In this document: positions 33,049 through 42,415 of the stretch, piece after piece
Layout: each line of letters opens with the position of its first letter
How positions within the stretch are numbered: the first letter of the stretch is position 1
Origin: Salipaludibacillus sp. LMS25
GTDB taxonomy: Bacteria > Bacillota > Bacilli > Bacillales > Salisediminibacteriaceae
DNA length: 64,000 bases
Assembly: GCF_024362805.1 (NCBI RefSeq)
Contig: NZ_CP093299.1
Location: forward strand, 2,698,001 to 2,762,000
Direction of reading: 5' to 3'
Notes under the pieces: model-generated
Databases searched by the model: none
The model's input: only the letters and a program-made list of their open reading frames with translations
Told to the model about the DNA's origin: nothing
Program-made: the position numbers and the translations under genes

Positions 33049-33447
33049 ATGGATAAAGAGCTATTAATGGAAAGTGCGCGTAAGATGAAAGCGAAAGCAT
33101 ACGTACCGTATTCCAAATTTCCAGTTGGAGTAGCAATATTACTAAAAGATGGTACTGTAATTAATGGAGTAAACGTAGAAAATGTTTCACTAGGTGCAAC
33201 TAATTGTGCTGAGAGAACAGCTATTTTTACCGCAATATCAAATGGTTATAAAAAAGGTGAGTTTCAGGCTTTAGCTGTCGCAGGTGATACGGCAGATTTT
33301 CTTCCGCCTTGCAGCATTTGTAGACAAGTTTTAGCAGAATTTTGTTCACCTGGAATGCCAGTTTATTTAACTAACGAGAAAAAAGATATATTAGAATTAA
33401 CCTTAAAGGATTTGCTACCATACGCATTTACAGATTTAGAAATGTAA
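33049..33447 (+). CDS. cdd: Cytidine deaminase
   Basis: A 132-residue protein, normal length for the homotetrameric type. ATG 33049 with AAAAAGGG eight bases upstream; a GTG at 33040 is less likely. Zinc site: C-A-E-R-T-A and P-P-C-S-I-C-R-Q. It deaminates cytidine and deoxycytidine to uridine forms in pyrimidine salvage. It stands alone with its own promoter, in a region full of remnants. Confidence 0.95.
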   Translation: MDKELLMESARKMKAKAYVPYSKFPVGVAILLKDGTVINGVNVENVSLGATNCAERTAIFTAISNGYKKGEFQALAVAGDTADFLPPCSICRQVLAEFCSPGMPVYLTNEKKDILELTLKDLLPYAFTDLEM

Positions 33448-34061
33448 AACAGAAAAGGCTAACCAAACTAACTCATTGGTAGCAGAGTCTAATGAAAAGT
33501 CGCTTCCCTGAGACTGGGAAGCGTATAGGTTAAGCCTCATTATCGTTGAAAATTTGCATTTTCCTGACCTATCCTTAAAGGACTCACTTATAAGTAAACC
33601 TTTAAGTCTGTGATTAAATTCACATAAACTCCCTCAGTTAGATTCAATTTACTCTTAAATATTCGTTAATTCGCAGGATTTCAAACCACTTGTAAGAACA
33701 ATATCGGCTGAATGGAATGAGTGTTGATGATTAAGGCTACATGAAGGCATGCGGGAATAAAGGAGTCAGAATTAACTCTATTTATTTCCATGACATAATG
33801 CACATATTCTCCACGCCGCCCTTGGAGGCCGGTTTTGCTAATGGGTTCGAATGCTAAACACAAGTATTCGCCTTTCTTTGTTAAATTAAAGAAGCATTTA
33901 GTTTGCGACTTTTTTAAAGGAAATTACTTCGATAAACGAAATAATAGTATTTATAGTGTAATATTTGTATTCGTAAAAAGGACGATTTTACTTTCGAATA
34001 TTTTAATTTTAGGTGCAACTGGACGACTTCATATAGGGGATTGGCGAGAAAAGTGTGTAAG
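33448..34061. other. Long non-coding stretch
   Basis: About 600 bp without a supported gene. Holds a hairpin GCTTCCC/GGGAAGC at about 33511-33531, possibly the end of the deaminase transcript, but without a clear T-run. No known gene remnant is readable. Confidence 0.5.
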
Positions 34062-34292
34062 TTATTCAAAATGCTCTTTTATTTTATCCCATAATTCAAT
34101 AAGAGATGCTCCATCGATACGTCCTTTTTTAAAAAGTTCCTCAGAAGTGGCAAATGCTTGAGAGTAGCTATCTTTCACCCTTGTCAAATAATATTTGGAT
34201 TCATTATGGCTAATCCAATACTCCTCATCTTTTAAATAAAAGTTGTATTCCATTCCACAACTAACCATTTGTATTAGTTCCTTTATTTTCAT
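34062..34292 (-). CDS. Small immunity-like protein next to a decayed toxin
   Basis: A 76-residue protein; ATG at 34292 after AAAGGAGGTATAG. Reads K-E-L-I-Q-M-V-S-C-G-M-E-Y-N-F, then S-K-Y-Y-L-T-R-V and a C-terminal helix. Downstream of a toxin remnant in the same direction, so by position an immunity gene. Family not identified. Confidence 0.65.
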   Translation of the reverse strand: MKIKELIQMVSCGMEYNFYLKDEEYWISHNESKYYLTRVKDSYSQAFATSEELFKKGRIDGASLIELWDKIKEHFE

Positions 34293-34309
34293 TCTATACC
34301 TCCTTTATC

Positions 34310-35000
34310 TGGACTGTAGAGAGCCATCGGATGGTATTCAAAGACGTGCTTATGTGGAACCTCAGGTGCCTTGACTCCCGCGATCCGCCATATCTACATT
34401 TCTGATTCCTTTTTCATCTGGACCAAAATATCTTCTTGTTTTTATTTTGCCAGAGTTAGAATCAATAATGTCAACACTTGAATTCGGTATTCCATTTAAA
34501 ATAGAAATTTTTGTAGAAGTAGTACGCATTTACACACGGAGTTATATCAATTTCATCTCCCATACTTGATTTAATTAGTTACCTTCCGCCATTACCCGTA
34601 TTCTTATTAACATTTGTCACTGTTCTTATTTTTCGAGGGTGAACCAGCACGTTTAATAGTATTAATTGATATGTTACCAGGCCTCTCCTACTAAACATAG
34701 GGATGAAAATAGCAACTCGCGCTGAAAGAATAATTTCTTTGGCTTCCTTTTCAGATATTTTCTTTCCCTGTCCAATAACTATATCCTTCTTGGGCGGCTC
34801 TTATTTGGCCTTGAAAAATATCTTCATCATCGTAGATATACGGTCATCTTTAATGACAAGGTCACCATTCTTTATAGCTTTTTGAAAGGCTACGATAGCT
34901 TGGACAGTTTCTACATCAATATAGCCTACATCTTTTTTTATTAGTATTGGGCTATTACCAATAGAGTCATAAGAGGTATAGGTAGTAAAATCTTCAAGAC
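34310..35000 (-). pseudogene. Decayed polymorphic toxin gene
   Basis: Reading the minus strand through several stops gives D-V-E-T-V-Q-A-I-V-A-F-Q-K-A-I, then D-I-I-D-S-N-S-G-K-I-K-T-R-R-Y-F-G-P-D and V-P-H-K-H-V-F-E-Y-H, similar to the ends of polymorphic toxins of the type-24 kind (R-R-Y-Y-G-x-D-G, D-x-x-D-H-G, H-x-H). Frames change at least twice. The immunity-like gene follows. Confidence 0.55.
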
Positions 35001-35265
35001 GTCAAAACCCCTTATATGACTGAATTTGTAGAGGTTTAGAAAGTGGTTTTTGCAAAAACTCACATTTACCTCGGAAACGCCTTTTTATAGAATTTTCATC
35101 ACGAAGAAGTTAATCTCAATTATTTAATTGCAGACAAGAAAGCGTCCCTCTGTGGCTAAAGGTTCATGTAGGAGTGGTTTTTACAGGTGTAGTTTGTAAA
35201 TTGGTTCAACTAATATAATTTATATACTTTTTTAACACCATGATACGAAAAGAGAAGGGGATTTT

Positions 35266-35667
35266 ATGAGAATAATAATGACATTATTTTTTATTGCTTT
35301 ACTTATTTCTGTTGTATCTTGTTCGGCAGCTTCTATAACGATTGATGAAGAAAACGTAAAAGAAGTTAAGGTTTTCACAGTCATTGATGAGGAAAAACAA
35401 GAAAATGAATTTTCATCTGTACTGGAAGAGGACATTATAATTGTGGTAGATGCTATAAATTCTTCATCGCAAATAAGCGGTGATGTAGACATGCCACAGC
35501 CACATTATCAAGTTGATCTTTTAATTGAAGGCGATGAACTATCCTATTACTTATGGCTTGAAGATTCTAGAACAGCGACAATAGCTTCTTTGGAAGATAC
35601 AGCGACTGCTTATAACTTAAATATGACATCAACGAAGGCATTAAGGGAAATTTTAAACGTTGATTAA
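35266..35667 (+). CDS. Predicted lipoprotein, 133 residues
   Basis: Signal peptide with lipobox (ALLISVVSC) at residues 1 to 20, start ATG 35266 after AGAGAAGGGG. The mature part is acidic and has a beta-rich centre (YQVDLLIEGDELSYYLWL). Layout resembles small Bacillus lipoproteins of unknown role with a domain of about 100 residues. Confidence 0.7.
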   Translation: MRIIMTLFFIALLISVVSCSAASITIDEENVKEVKVFTVIDEEKQENEFSSVLEEDIIIVVDAINSSSQISGDVDMPQPHYQVDLLIEGDELSYYLWLEDSRTATIASLEDTATAYNLNMTSTKALREILNVD

Positions 35668-35759
35668 CATATAAATGGTAATAAAAGCAGTGATACTATA
35701 TTAAAAATAGACTCAAATTAAATATTAGAATATACAAACGACAACGAGGTGTCTTAAGG

Positions 35760-36200
35760 AAATGGGAAAAACCTTTCAAAAGGAGATAGGGAAAAGAAGA
35801 CTGACTGTATTTGGTGAGCGTTATGGATTTATATTCCCATAAAATCGTAGGTTGGGTCATGGACAAGATCCTGATAAAGGACTGCGCCATCATTCAGGTC
35901 GTGGTGTTCAATAAGCAAGTATCAAACACTACTTACAAAATGCGATGATCGGCAGGGGGAGTCGAAAAGAAAACTGTTACAATAAAGACTGCCTTGAATC
36001 GTTTTATGGCATGCTTAAGAGAGCTTTGTTTTAGACACGATTAAAAGACGAGAAATGAAGGAGAAAAAGGCCCCTTATGGGTACAGAGTTTTTCTATAAT
36101 TCCAACACGGAATCAATTTGGTAGTATCAGCAGAAGGATACACCGGCACTGGCTTTTTCACATACAATCTTTTCGTTTGTGTGGCACAGTACCGAGTTGA
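35760..36200 (+). pseudogene. IS3-family transposase (OrfB) remnant
   Basis: Across frames the sequence reads V-M-D-L-Y-S-H-K-I-V-G-W-V-M-D, H-H-S-G-R-G-V-Q, and K-E-N-C-Y-N-K-D-C-L-E-S-F-Y-G-M-L-K, the integrase core of IS3/IS150 OrfB. At least one frameshift and internal stops; inactive. Confidence 0.82.
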
Positions 36201-36218
36201 TTTATCATTCAGGCAGAA

Positions 36219-37133
36219 TTAACAGAAGAAATCCGATTTATGTTGTTGGCATTCATCGATAAAAGCCATAATAAATTTTTTTATGTTTAGTCGAGGTTGA
36301 AGTAATTTCTTTTCACGGTTTTGGGAAACATTCAGTTCATGTATCCGTTGTTGAATCATGTCCAGGTCAAAAAAGCGCATGGCATAGTATTCAAATTTTG
36401 GATGTGTGACATCTATGGCACCTAGTGAGGAGATATGATTAAATGCCTGGATAATAGCTCTTCTGACTCTTTGTTCAGTTGCTTTTATATTTCTTTGACA
36501 AATTTCTTGGCCATTTACTTGAAGGCTGGATTCCCAAAGTTTTTTGAGAGACGAGATTTCTGATGCATCCTCTGAAAGAAAGGCCTGAAGGATACCGATA
36601 AGATCATCAGCTCCTTTTTCATAGCGTATTCCTAAATCTGATAAGATGGTCATTGCACAAGCAGTTAAATGAGACTTTTGACTCTGCTCCTTTGAAGTGA
36701 CAGATGGTGGATTCTGTTCGATGTTGAAAAGGTGTAGAGTGTTTTTTATTTGATGCATTGATCTTTCAAGTTTAAGGGTGTTGCAGACCTTGGATAATAC
36801 CGATAATACTTCCAACCGATTAATAGGTTTGGTAATATATGCTTCAACTTTATTTTGATAGGCTTCTGCAATTATTTCTTTTGTTTCTACTTGTGAGATC
36901 ATAATTATTTTACCAGTGAAATCTGGACTTACCCTTCTAACCGTGTCAATTCCATCTTCCTCGGGCATAAGCAGATCGATGATTAATATATCTGTTTCGG
37001 TTTGAGTTAATGTAATTGCGTGCAAGTGACTTCCATCTTCTGCATCCCCAACTACTTTTCCTTCACCAGCATGTATCAAATGCTTCAAAATACCTCTGAC
37101 AGCGGGATCGTCGTCTACAATGAAATAATTCAT
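36219..37133 (-). CDS. glnL: Response regulator of the GlnL (YcbB) type
   Basis: A 304-residue protein. Receiver domain at residues 1 to about 120 (V-D-D-D-P-A-V, phospho-Asp in I-I-D-L-L-M-P-E, K in T-K-P-I). The C-terminal YcbB domain contains R-Y-E-K-G-A-D-D-L and H-P-K-F-E-Y-Y-A-M-R-F-F-D. In B. subtilis GlnL with GlnK activates glutaminase and glutamine transport genes. Here the pair lies back to back with an asparaginase gene, suggesting control of amide use; that extension is inference. It directly follows the kinase gene. Confidence 0.88.
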   Translation of the reverse strand: MNYFIVDDDPAVRGILKHLIHAGEGKVVGDAEDGSHLHAITLTQTETDILIIDLLMPEEDGIDTVRRVSPDFTGKIIMISQVETKEIIAEAYQNKVEAYITKPINRLEVLSVLSKVCNTLKLERSMHQIKNTLHLFNIEQNPPSVTSKEQSQKSHLTACAMTILSDLGIRYEKGADDLIGILQAFLSEDASEISSLKKLWESSLQVNGQEICQRNIKATEQRVRRAIIQAFNHISSLGAIDVTHPKFEYYAMRFFDLDMIQQRIHELNVSQNREKKLLQPRLNIKKFIMAFIDECQQHKSDFFC

Positions 37134-38492
37134 TTAATAAACCTCCTTTGGGTCAAGTGAGATTTCCCGGGGAAGAATGACGGAAAAACACGTCCTGATA
37201 TTTGGTTTTGATTCTACGAGTTTTATACTGCCATTGAATTTTTCTAAAGAATGTTTGATATAAGATAACCCAATACCATTTGAAGGCCTACCTTCATTAT
37301 TAAATTTTGTTGTAAAACCGGGAGAAAAAATGAATGATTGATTTTGTTCATGGATTCCTGGTCCGTTATCAGTCACTTGGATGTGAATAAAACCTGCTGG
37401 ATCTGAATTTTCAATTGTAACGTCTATATGCCCACGCTTTTCAATTGCTTCTATTGAATTTCCGATTAAATTATTCAACACAGACATTGATAAAAAAGAG
37501 TGAATAATATCTTTCTTATTTGCTACTGTAACAGATATGACGAGGTCCTTTTCTAAAAAAGCAGCATAGGATTTATTCGATTTAATAACGATTTCTAAAA
37601 TTTTACAAATATTTAATTGTTCTGTTTTCTTTTGATCTTTAATGATTTGTGCTAAGGAAGCAAATATTCTTTGATGGTCTTTTTTAAAATCATGAACTTC
37701 ACCAGCCATTTCGAGTATCTTTTTTGATAATGGTGGAGAGACGTCCTCTTTTATTTCTTTAGATAAATAATAGAGGTTGGATGTAATTTTTTCTGCTTTG
37801 GTTATAGAATGCTTTAATTGTACACTTTCTGCGTATAAGTCGGCGATTAATAAAAACATGTGATCACTCTGCTTTTTTTTCTCTTCATGTTTGATTTGTT
37901 CTTTATTGTAAAGGATTAGCATAAAAAACCCCATTACGAAGAAGTTTCTTAAAATCGCCAAGAATAATACGGCAGTCATTAAAGAAAAGGAAGGATGGAT
38001 TAGAGAAAAGGAATTTCTTATGGCTAATTCTGCAATTGATGCAAAGGTGTCGAGGATAATGGCATAAATGCCGATATAAACAGGATTACTATAAAATCTT
38101 TGTAGATAAAACAGCCAAAAGAGCACGCCATAAACGACAAAAAAAACTACCACAGGCGCGTGAAAAAGTAGTGCATCCATAAGCGGTAATTGATCGATAA
38201 CAGATAAAATAGTTCGGAAAATAAAAACAGCTAAGCCAACTGCAATGCCAGATATAACAGGGGAAAGAAAATGAAAGTAAAGTAAAAATAACAAAAATAC
38301 TGGTACGCTTAATGTGATAAAAAAAGAGGATGTCATCTCAAACAAATGTAATAAATCAGAAACAATAATTAAAGCAATCATAGCGATGTAAACCAAGAGT
38401 GAATTTAAATGTTTGTAATTCAAAAGTATCACCGCATTTAGAGTTTCTAGTATATTTATCCCACTCTTAAGGAGCAGTAAAAACCCTGCCAC
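37134..38492 (-). CDS. glnK: Sensor histidine kinase of the GlnK (YcbA) type
   Basis: Up to 452 residues: about six to seven membrane segments in the first 200, a dimerisation helix and an ATP-binding domain (N-N-L-I-G-N-S-I-E-A-I, D-N-G-P-G-I, S-N-G-I-G-L-S). It senses an amide/amino acid signal and phosphorylates the adjacent GlnL. The first 12 or so codons of the longest frame lie inside a family 1 repeat, so the true start is probably internal (GTG 38432 or TTG 38423, no strong site). Confidence 0.82.
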   Translation of the reverse strand: MAGFLLLLKSGINILETLNAVILLNYKHLNSLLVYIAMIALIIVSDLLHLFEMTSSFFITLSVPVFLLFLLYFHFLSPVISGIAVGLAVFIFRTILSVIDQLPLMDALLFHAPVVVFFVVYGVLFWLFYLQRFYSNPVYIGIYAIILDTFASIAELAIRNSFSLIHPSFSLMTAVLFLAILRNFFVMGFFMLILYNKEQIKHEEKKKQSDHMFLLIADLYAESVQLKHSITKAEKITSNLYYLSKEIKEDVSPPLSKKILEMAGEVHDFKKDHQRIFASLAQIIKDQKKTEQLNICKILEIVIKSNKSYAAFLEKDLVISVTVANKKDIIHSFLSMSVLNNLIGNSIEAIEKRGHIDVTIENSDPAGFIHIQVTDNGPGIHEQNQSFIFSPGFTTKFNNEGRPSNGIGLSYIKHSLEKFNGSIKLVESKPNIRTCFSVILPREISLDPKEVY

Positions 38493-38613
38493 AAAACTTA
38501 AGAAGGTCGAAACGTTTAGGTGGGGGATAAACGGCCCCTAAAGGTCCCATAAGTTAAACGAACAATCAGTGGGGGATGAAGGAAAACGCCCACTGATTGA
38601 AGCTTAGCTTTAT
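38455..38613 (+). repeat. Family 1 repeat, copy E
   Basis: A 159-bp element between the glnK and asparaginase genes. TTTATCCCACTCTTAAGG, a variant CCCTGCC stem, TTTAGGTGGGGGATAAA, GAACAATCAGTGGGGG, CGCCCACTGATTGAAGCTTAGCTTTAT (in pieces). It slightly enters the frame of glnK. Confidence 0.82.
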
Positions 38614-38751
38614 TGTAGCAGTGAATTGTTGAGCAATTATGTTGGATTATGTCGAAAATATGACAGTTTGAAAATATTGAGTAGAACTTTGTAGTATTTT
38701 GAAGTTATTCCGATATATTATAAGAAGTCATTATCAAAGAGGAGGGAGCGG

Positions 38752-39714
38752 ATGAAGAAGATTGCCTTAATCACAACTGGTGGGACGATAGCAAGTAAAG
38801 AAAATGAGGAAGGGAGGCTGGTTTCTGGGGTGTTGACTAGTGAAGAATATTGTGATTTGGAGGGGATTCCCAGTGACATTGAAGTAAGTATCTTTCCGCT
38901 ATTAAATAAACCGAGTATGCACATTTCACTAAGTGAATTAAATCAAATTGCGGAGCAAATCACAACATTATTCGAACAAGGTTTTCATGGAGCAGTTATC
39001 ACTCATGGAACAGATTCTTTAGAGGAATCATCCTATTATTTGGACCTCATTATTGATCATTCCAATCCTGTTGTGGTAACGGGATCACAGCGATCTTCTA
39101 AGGCTTCGGGAAGCGATGCTGATACGAACCTTATCCAATCAATATGTGCAGCAGCTTCTGATAAATTAATAGATATAGGAACAGTCGTTGTTTTTAATGA
39201 GAGAATATTCTCTGCTAAATACGTAAAAAAAGAACATGCTTATAATCTACAAGGATTTGAATCTTTTGGGTATGGTCATTTAGGGACGATCGATGGTCAA
39301 AAGGTCATATTGTATCAAAAACCTTCAGACAGACAAGTATATCCTTCAGTAATTCAAGACATTCCAAAAGTAGAAATTATTAAATGTTATCTAGATGCAG
39401 ATGAAATTTTAATCGATGCATGTATAGCTAATAAAGTGGAAGGGATTGTATTGGAAGGGAACGGAAGAGGGCAAATTTCACCTTCTCAAATGGAAGCAGT
39501 TTTACGAGGAATTGAAACAGGCATCACATTTGTCCTGACAACTTCATGTGAACAAGGAAGAGTGGATACGACTTACGACTATTATGCCAGTGCTCAACAC
39601 TTATATGAAAACGGAGTCATTTTGGGAAGCGATATGAATTCCAAAAAGGCAAGGTTAAAATTGATTGCTCTGCTTCGATCAAAAAAGGACGTTGTTCAAG
39701 GGTTTATGGATTAA
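38752..39714 (+). CDS. L-asparaginase
   Basis: A 320-residue cytoplasmic-type enzyme without signal peptide. Active-site motifs: T-T-G-G-T-I-A-S at the start and T-H-G-T-D-S-L-E-E at about residue 84. Hydrolyses asparagine to aspartate and ammonia. ATG after GAGGAGGGAGCGG. The next complete gene is a GntP/Dcu-like transporter and the divergent genes are GlnK/GlnL, together suggesting an amide/aspartate module. Confidence 0.93.
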   Translation: MKKIALITTGGTIASKENEEGRLVSGVLTSEEYCDLEGIPSDIEVSIFPLLNKPSMHISLSELNQIAEQITTLFEQGFHGAVITHGTDSLEESSYYLDLIIDHSNPVVVTGSQRSSKASGSDADTNLIQSICAAASDKLIDIGTVVVFNERIFSAKYVKKEHAYNLQGFESFGYGHLGTIDGQKVILYQKPSDRQVYPSVIQDIPKVEIIKCYLDADEILIDACIANKVEGIVLEGNGRGQISPSQMEAVLRGIETGITFVLTTSCEQGRVDTTYDYYASAQHLYENGVILGSDMNSKKARLKLIALLRSKKDVVQGFMD

Positions 39715-39727
39715 TTAGTATCGTTTA

Positions 39728-39886
39728 TTTATCCCACTCTTAAGGGGCAGTAAAACTCCCACCTCAAAACTTAAGTAGGTCGAAAAGTTTAGGCGGGGGA
39801 TAAACTGCCCCTAAAGGTTCGCTAAGTTAAACTAACAATCAGTGGGGGATGAAGGAAAACGCCCACTGATTGAAGCTTAGCTTTAT
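39728..39886 (+). repeat. Family 1 repeat, copy F
   Basis: Full-length 159-bp copy starting 13 bases after the asparaginase stop. CTCCCACCT pairs with AGGCGGGGG (compensating bases compared with other copies), and AATCAGTGGG pairs with CCCACTGATT. Confidence 0.85.
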
Positions 39887-40043
39887 CGAATGACTGTCAC
39901 AAATGCATTTTAATACGAATAAGCGAACAATACTAAAGATTTACATCAAAAAAGTCGTTTTTAAAAAAAGGGCTGTAGTGAAAGATGGTGACTACTCCTA
40001 GAGGATCAGCGACGTCTGAAAAGTCAATGATGTGAAAGGGGTT

Positions 40044-40152
40044 GTCACAGATAACCGTCCGTAAATCTCCCATCTCAAAATAGTGAGGAGAGATAACTCT
40101 ATATAGGGGGGGATAATGGACGCTAATGTCCTGATTGTAGGTTCGTTTTATC
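40044..40152 (-). repeat. Family 2 repeat, copy C, reverse and internally deleted
   Basis: About 109 bp: TCACAGATAACCGTCCGTAA, a TCCCATCTCAAAAT stem, GCTAATGTCCTGATTGTAGG and TTCGTTTTAT. The CAATCAGTGGG hairpin is missing in this copy. Confidence 0.75.
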
Positions 40153-40203
40153 GCATCAATTAGCTAAAGACGAGCTCTCGGGAAAGCGTCTGTTGTAGCG
40201 GAA

Positions 40204-40227
40204 GATTCATAAATGAATCGTTTTTTA
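40204..40227 (+). terminator. Terminator-like hairpin
   Basis: GATTCA pairs with TGAATC around TAAA, followed by G and T6. No gene ends directly before it, so it may protect the transporter gene from upstream reading or belong to an old element. Confidence 0.6.
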
Positions 40228-40296
40228 CAGCTATATGTTGTATTATGAAATTGGTTCTATCAAGTGAAATTTCACAAAAGAGGAGTTGGATTATTT

Positions 40297-41565
40297 ATGA
40301 TGCTACTAGCTCAATTAATTATGTTGGCAACACTAATCTTAATGATTTCGGGTAAGACCCCCCTTTATATGACCGCCATAATCGGATCGACGTTGGCTGC
40401 AATCGGGGCAGGGTTTCCTTTATCAGGAGAAGAGGAAGTGACTGTTTTAAACATGGTTAATAACAGTCTCCACCCAGTTATTGCTGACATGGCAGGCGTG
40501 TTACTATTTATCGGTGTTATGGAAAAAACAGGATTTCTAAATGCGATTATTCGAAAAATCATTTTGCTTGGAAGCAAAATTGGCGGAGGCCCAGGAATCG
40601 CAGGTGCAGGAAGTACTGCAGCTGGTGTAATTGGCGGATTGACTGGGTTCACACAACCTGCCATTACAGCCGTTATTACAGGTCCTGCAGCTATAAAATT
40701 AGGAGTGAATCCGAACAAAGTTGCTGGTATTCAAGCTCACGCAGGACATTTGGGTAATTTTGGAGGATTCACACATCCAACGCTGTTAACAGTAATCGCA
40801 ACTGCTGGCATTACTTTTGGTTGGATCAATCTTATTGGTGCATTTGTCGCTATGTCGATTATTGGAATAAGTTATCTCCGCTTAAAAAGAGAAGAGAAAA
40901 GTAGTGATATTAAACTTACAGAACAAGAAGTAAACAGTATTTTAAAAGATTTAGAAGACATAGATAATGAGAGAAGTTTCATTTTAGCAATTATCCCATT
41001 TATCGTATTGGTCATTGGTTTTTCTGTTGGGTATCCAGTATTTATCGTAGGTGTGGCTTCTTCAATTCTCGTTGCTATTTTTGCTAAAATATCTTTGAAA
41101 AAAGCGGAAGAAATGATGCTTGAAGGAGTAAAACGAGTAGCAGTGCCATTAATTGCAACATTAGGTTTTCTGTTTATGTCATCTGTGATTCAAAATGTAG
41201 GAATTGCTGATATTATGGCTGATTGGTTTGATCCATTACTTGTTTACTCACCGGTGTTAGTTATGCTGGCGGTCTCTGCTTTGGCTGGACTTGTGACACA
41301 GTCCAATGCAGCATCATCAGCGATTGTTATTCCATTTTTGACCATTGTACTCCAGTATGATGTTTCCCCATTAGCAGCGGCTGCAGCTGGTGCCGGAGGG
41401 TGTGCAATCATGCAATATTATCTCACTGGTGGCCCGGTGGCAGCCTTGGCAACCACTGTTCCGGTAGTACCTGGATCGGAACTTAAATTAGCAAATAAAT
41501 TCCAAAGACCATCTATACTCGGTGGTTTGGCTGTCTTGTTCTTCATAGTTTTGTTTATTAGCTGA
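40297..41565 (+). CDS. GntP/Dcu-type permease
   Basis: A 422-residue membrane protein with about 11 to 12 hydrophobic segments. ATG 40297 with AAGAGGAG 11 bases upstream (GTG 40264 has no site). Motifs include G-G-G-P-G-I-A-G-A-G-S, G-G-L-T-G-F-T-Q-P and Q-S-N-A-A-S-S-A, repeated half-site motifs of anion symporters in the gluconate/C4-dicarboxylate superfamily. By context it could carry aspartate or another acid; that is inference. Confidence 0.8.
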   Translation: MMLLAQLIMLATLILMISGKTPLYMTAIIGSTLAAIGAGFPLSGEEEVTVLNMVNNSLHPVIADMAGVLLFIGVMEKTGFLNAIIRKIILLGSKIGGGPGIAGAGSTAAGVIGGLTGFTQPAITAVITGPAAIKLGVNPNKVAGIQAHAGHLGNFGGFTHPTLLTVIATAGITFGWINLIGAFVAMSIIGISYLRLKREEKSSDIKLTEQEVNSILKDLEDIDNERSFILAIIPFIVLVIGFSVGYPVFIVGVASSILVAIFAKISLKKAEEMMLEGVKRVAVPLIATLGFLFMSSVIQNVGIADIMADWFDPLLVYSPVLVMLAVSALAGLVTQSNAASSAIVIPFLTIVLQYDVSPLAAAAAGAGGCAIMQYYLTGGPVAALATTVPVVPGSELKLANKFQRPSILGGLAVLFFIVLFIS

Positions 41566-41724
41566 TAAAACGAACCTACAATCAGTGGGAGTATACGTTC
41601 TTCTCCCGGTGATTGTTAGTTGAGTCAATCAGGCCATTAGCATCCGTTATCTCCCGGCTAAATAGATTAATCTCTGCTCTTTAATTAGAAACGGGAGATT
41701 TACGGACGCTTATCTGTGATAAAC
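41565..41724 (+). repeat. Family 2 repeat, copy B
   Basis: About 160 bp, starts at the end of the permease gene. CAATCAGTGGGAG / CTCCCGGTGATTG hairpin, TATCTCCCGGCTAAATAGAT, ACGGGAGATTTACGGACG and TTATCTGTGATAAAC. Same direction as copy A. Confidence 0.8.
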
Positions 41725-42300
41725 TAAAAAGTTGCTAGAGAAAGAGCACACATGTGGGTGAATGGCTTGATGAAGCCCCATGCTGTGCTTTTTTCATGGC
41801 TTCTTTTCATAACTTAGGAGGTTATGGAGATGGTACAAGCCAAAAATATAGAGTGGAAAATGATTTTATGAGGGAAATAAAAATTGATTACGAAAGCGAC
41901 TATGAGATTCAAACACTAAGCGCCGTAGAAAATGTCCCGATTACCGGTCATTGATAAGGAGCTGATTCGTAACGGTCACGCTTACCTCTGTGGCGAGACA
42001 GTTGAATTACATGTGATGGCACTTGTTCGCGTACCCAGTTTTCTCGATTCTACCAAGCTGATGACTAAATTGATGAATGGTGTCTGGGAAGCTGTATGTT
42101 TTGGGAAACAAATCTGTGTGGCGCAGTTGATCCATCATATACATTCAAAAACTAGATTTATTTCTTACAGAACTATAAGGCCATAACTAAATTTAATGTA
42201 AATAATAGAGATTTAGTGTAAAAATCATATCACTTTCTATAGAGCATTGACTTGATTTTTTATTCCAATAATGATTAGTAAAGAGAACTTTCTTGTTTAA
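41725..42300. other. Gene-free region, probable debris
   Basis: Frames of 66 and 84 codons occur but show no ribosome-binding site, no family and poor coding character; they overlap out of frame. An imperfect hairpin AGCACA/TGTGCT lies near 41744-41793. I do not support a gene here. Confidence 0.5.
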
Positions 42301-42307
42301 CGGGCGC

Positions 42308-42326
42308 TATAATGTAAGCGCTTTTA
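42308..42326 (+). promoter_or_regulatory. -10 box overlapped by a CcpA (cre)-like site before the GH85 gene
   Basis: TATAAT at 42308-42313 is followed without gap by TGTAAGCGCTTTTA (42313-42326), which matches the cre consensus TGWAANCGNTNWCA except for one base. -35 is weak. Points to glucose repression of the endoglycosidase. Confidence 0.7.
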
Positions 42327-42415
42327 TTATGGGTGAGGGTTAACTTAAGGAGGTGAATGAAGGTTAGAAGGCTGATACGTCAAACTTATTCTAAACTAAA
42401 TCTAGGAGGGATATT

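Larger units (their letters stand above)
39887..40296. other. Gene-free region before the transporter
   Basis: Apart from repeat copy C and the hairpin at 40204 I see no gene. The stretch 39990-40040 has no readable frame. Confidence 0.5.

Noticed and set aside
33820..33860. tRNA-like string GGTTCGAAT near 33843
   Set aside because: It looks like a T-loop, but the flanking bases do not form an acceptor or anticodon stem; no tRNA gene is supported.
41754..42186. Two plus-strand frames of 66 and 84 codons
   Set aside because: No ribosome-binding site, no recognised domain, and they overlap in different frames in a region of debris.
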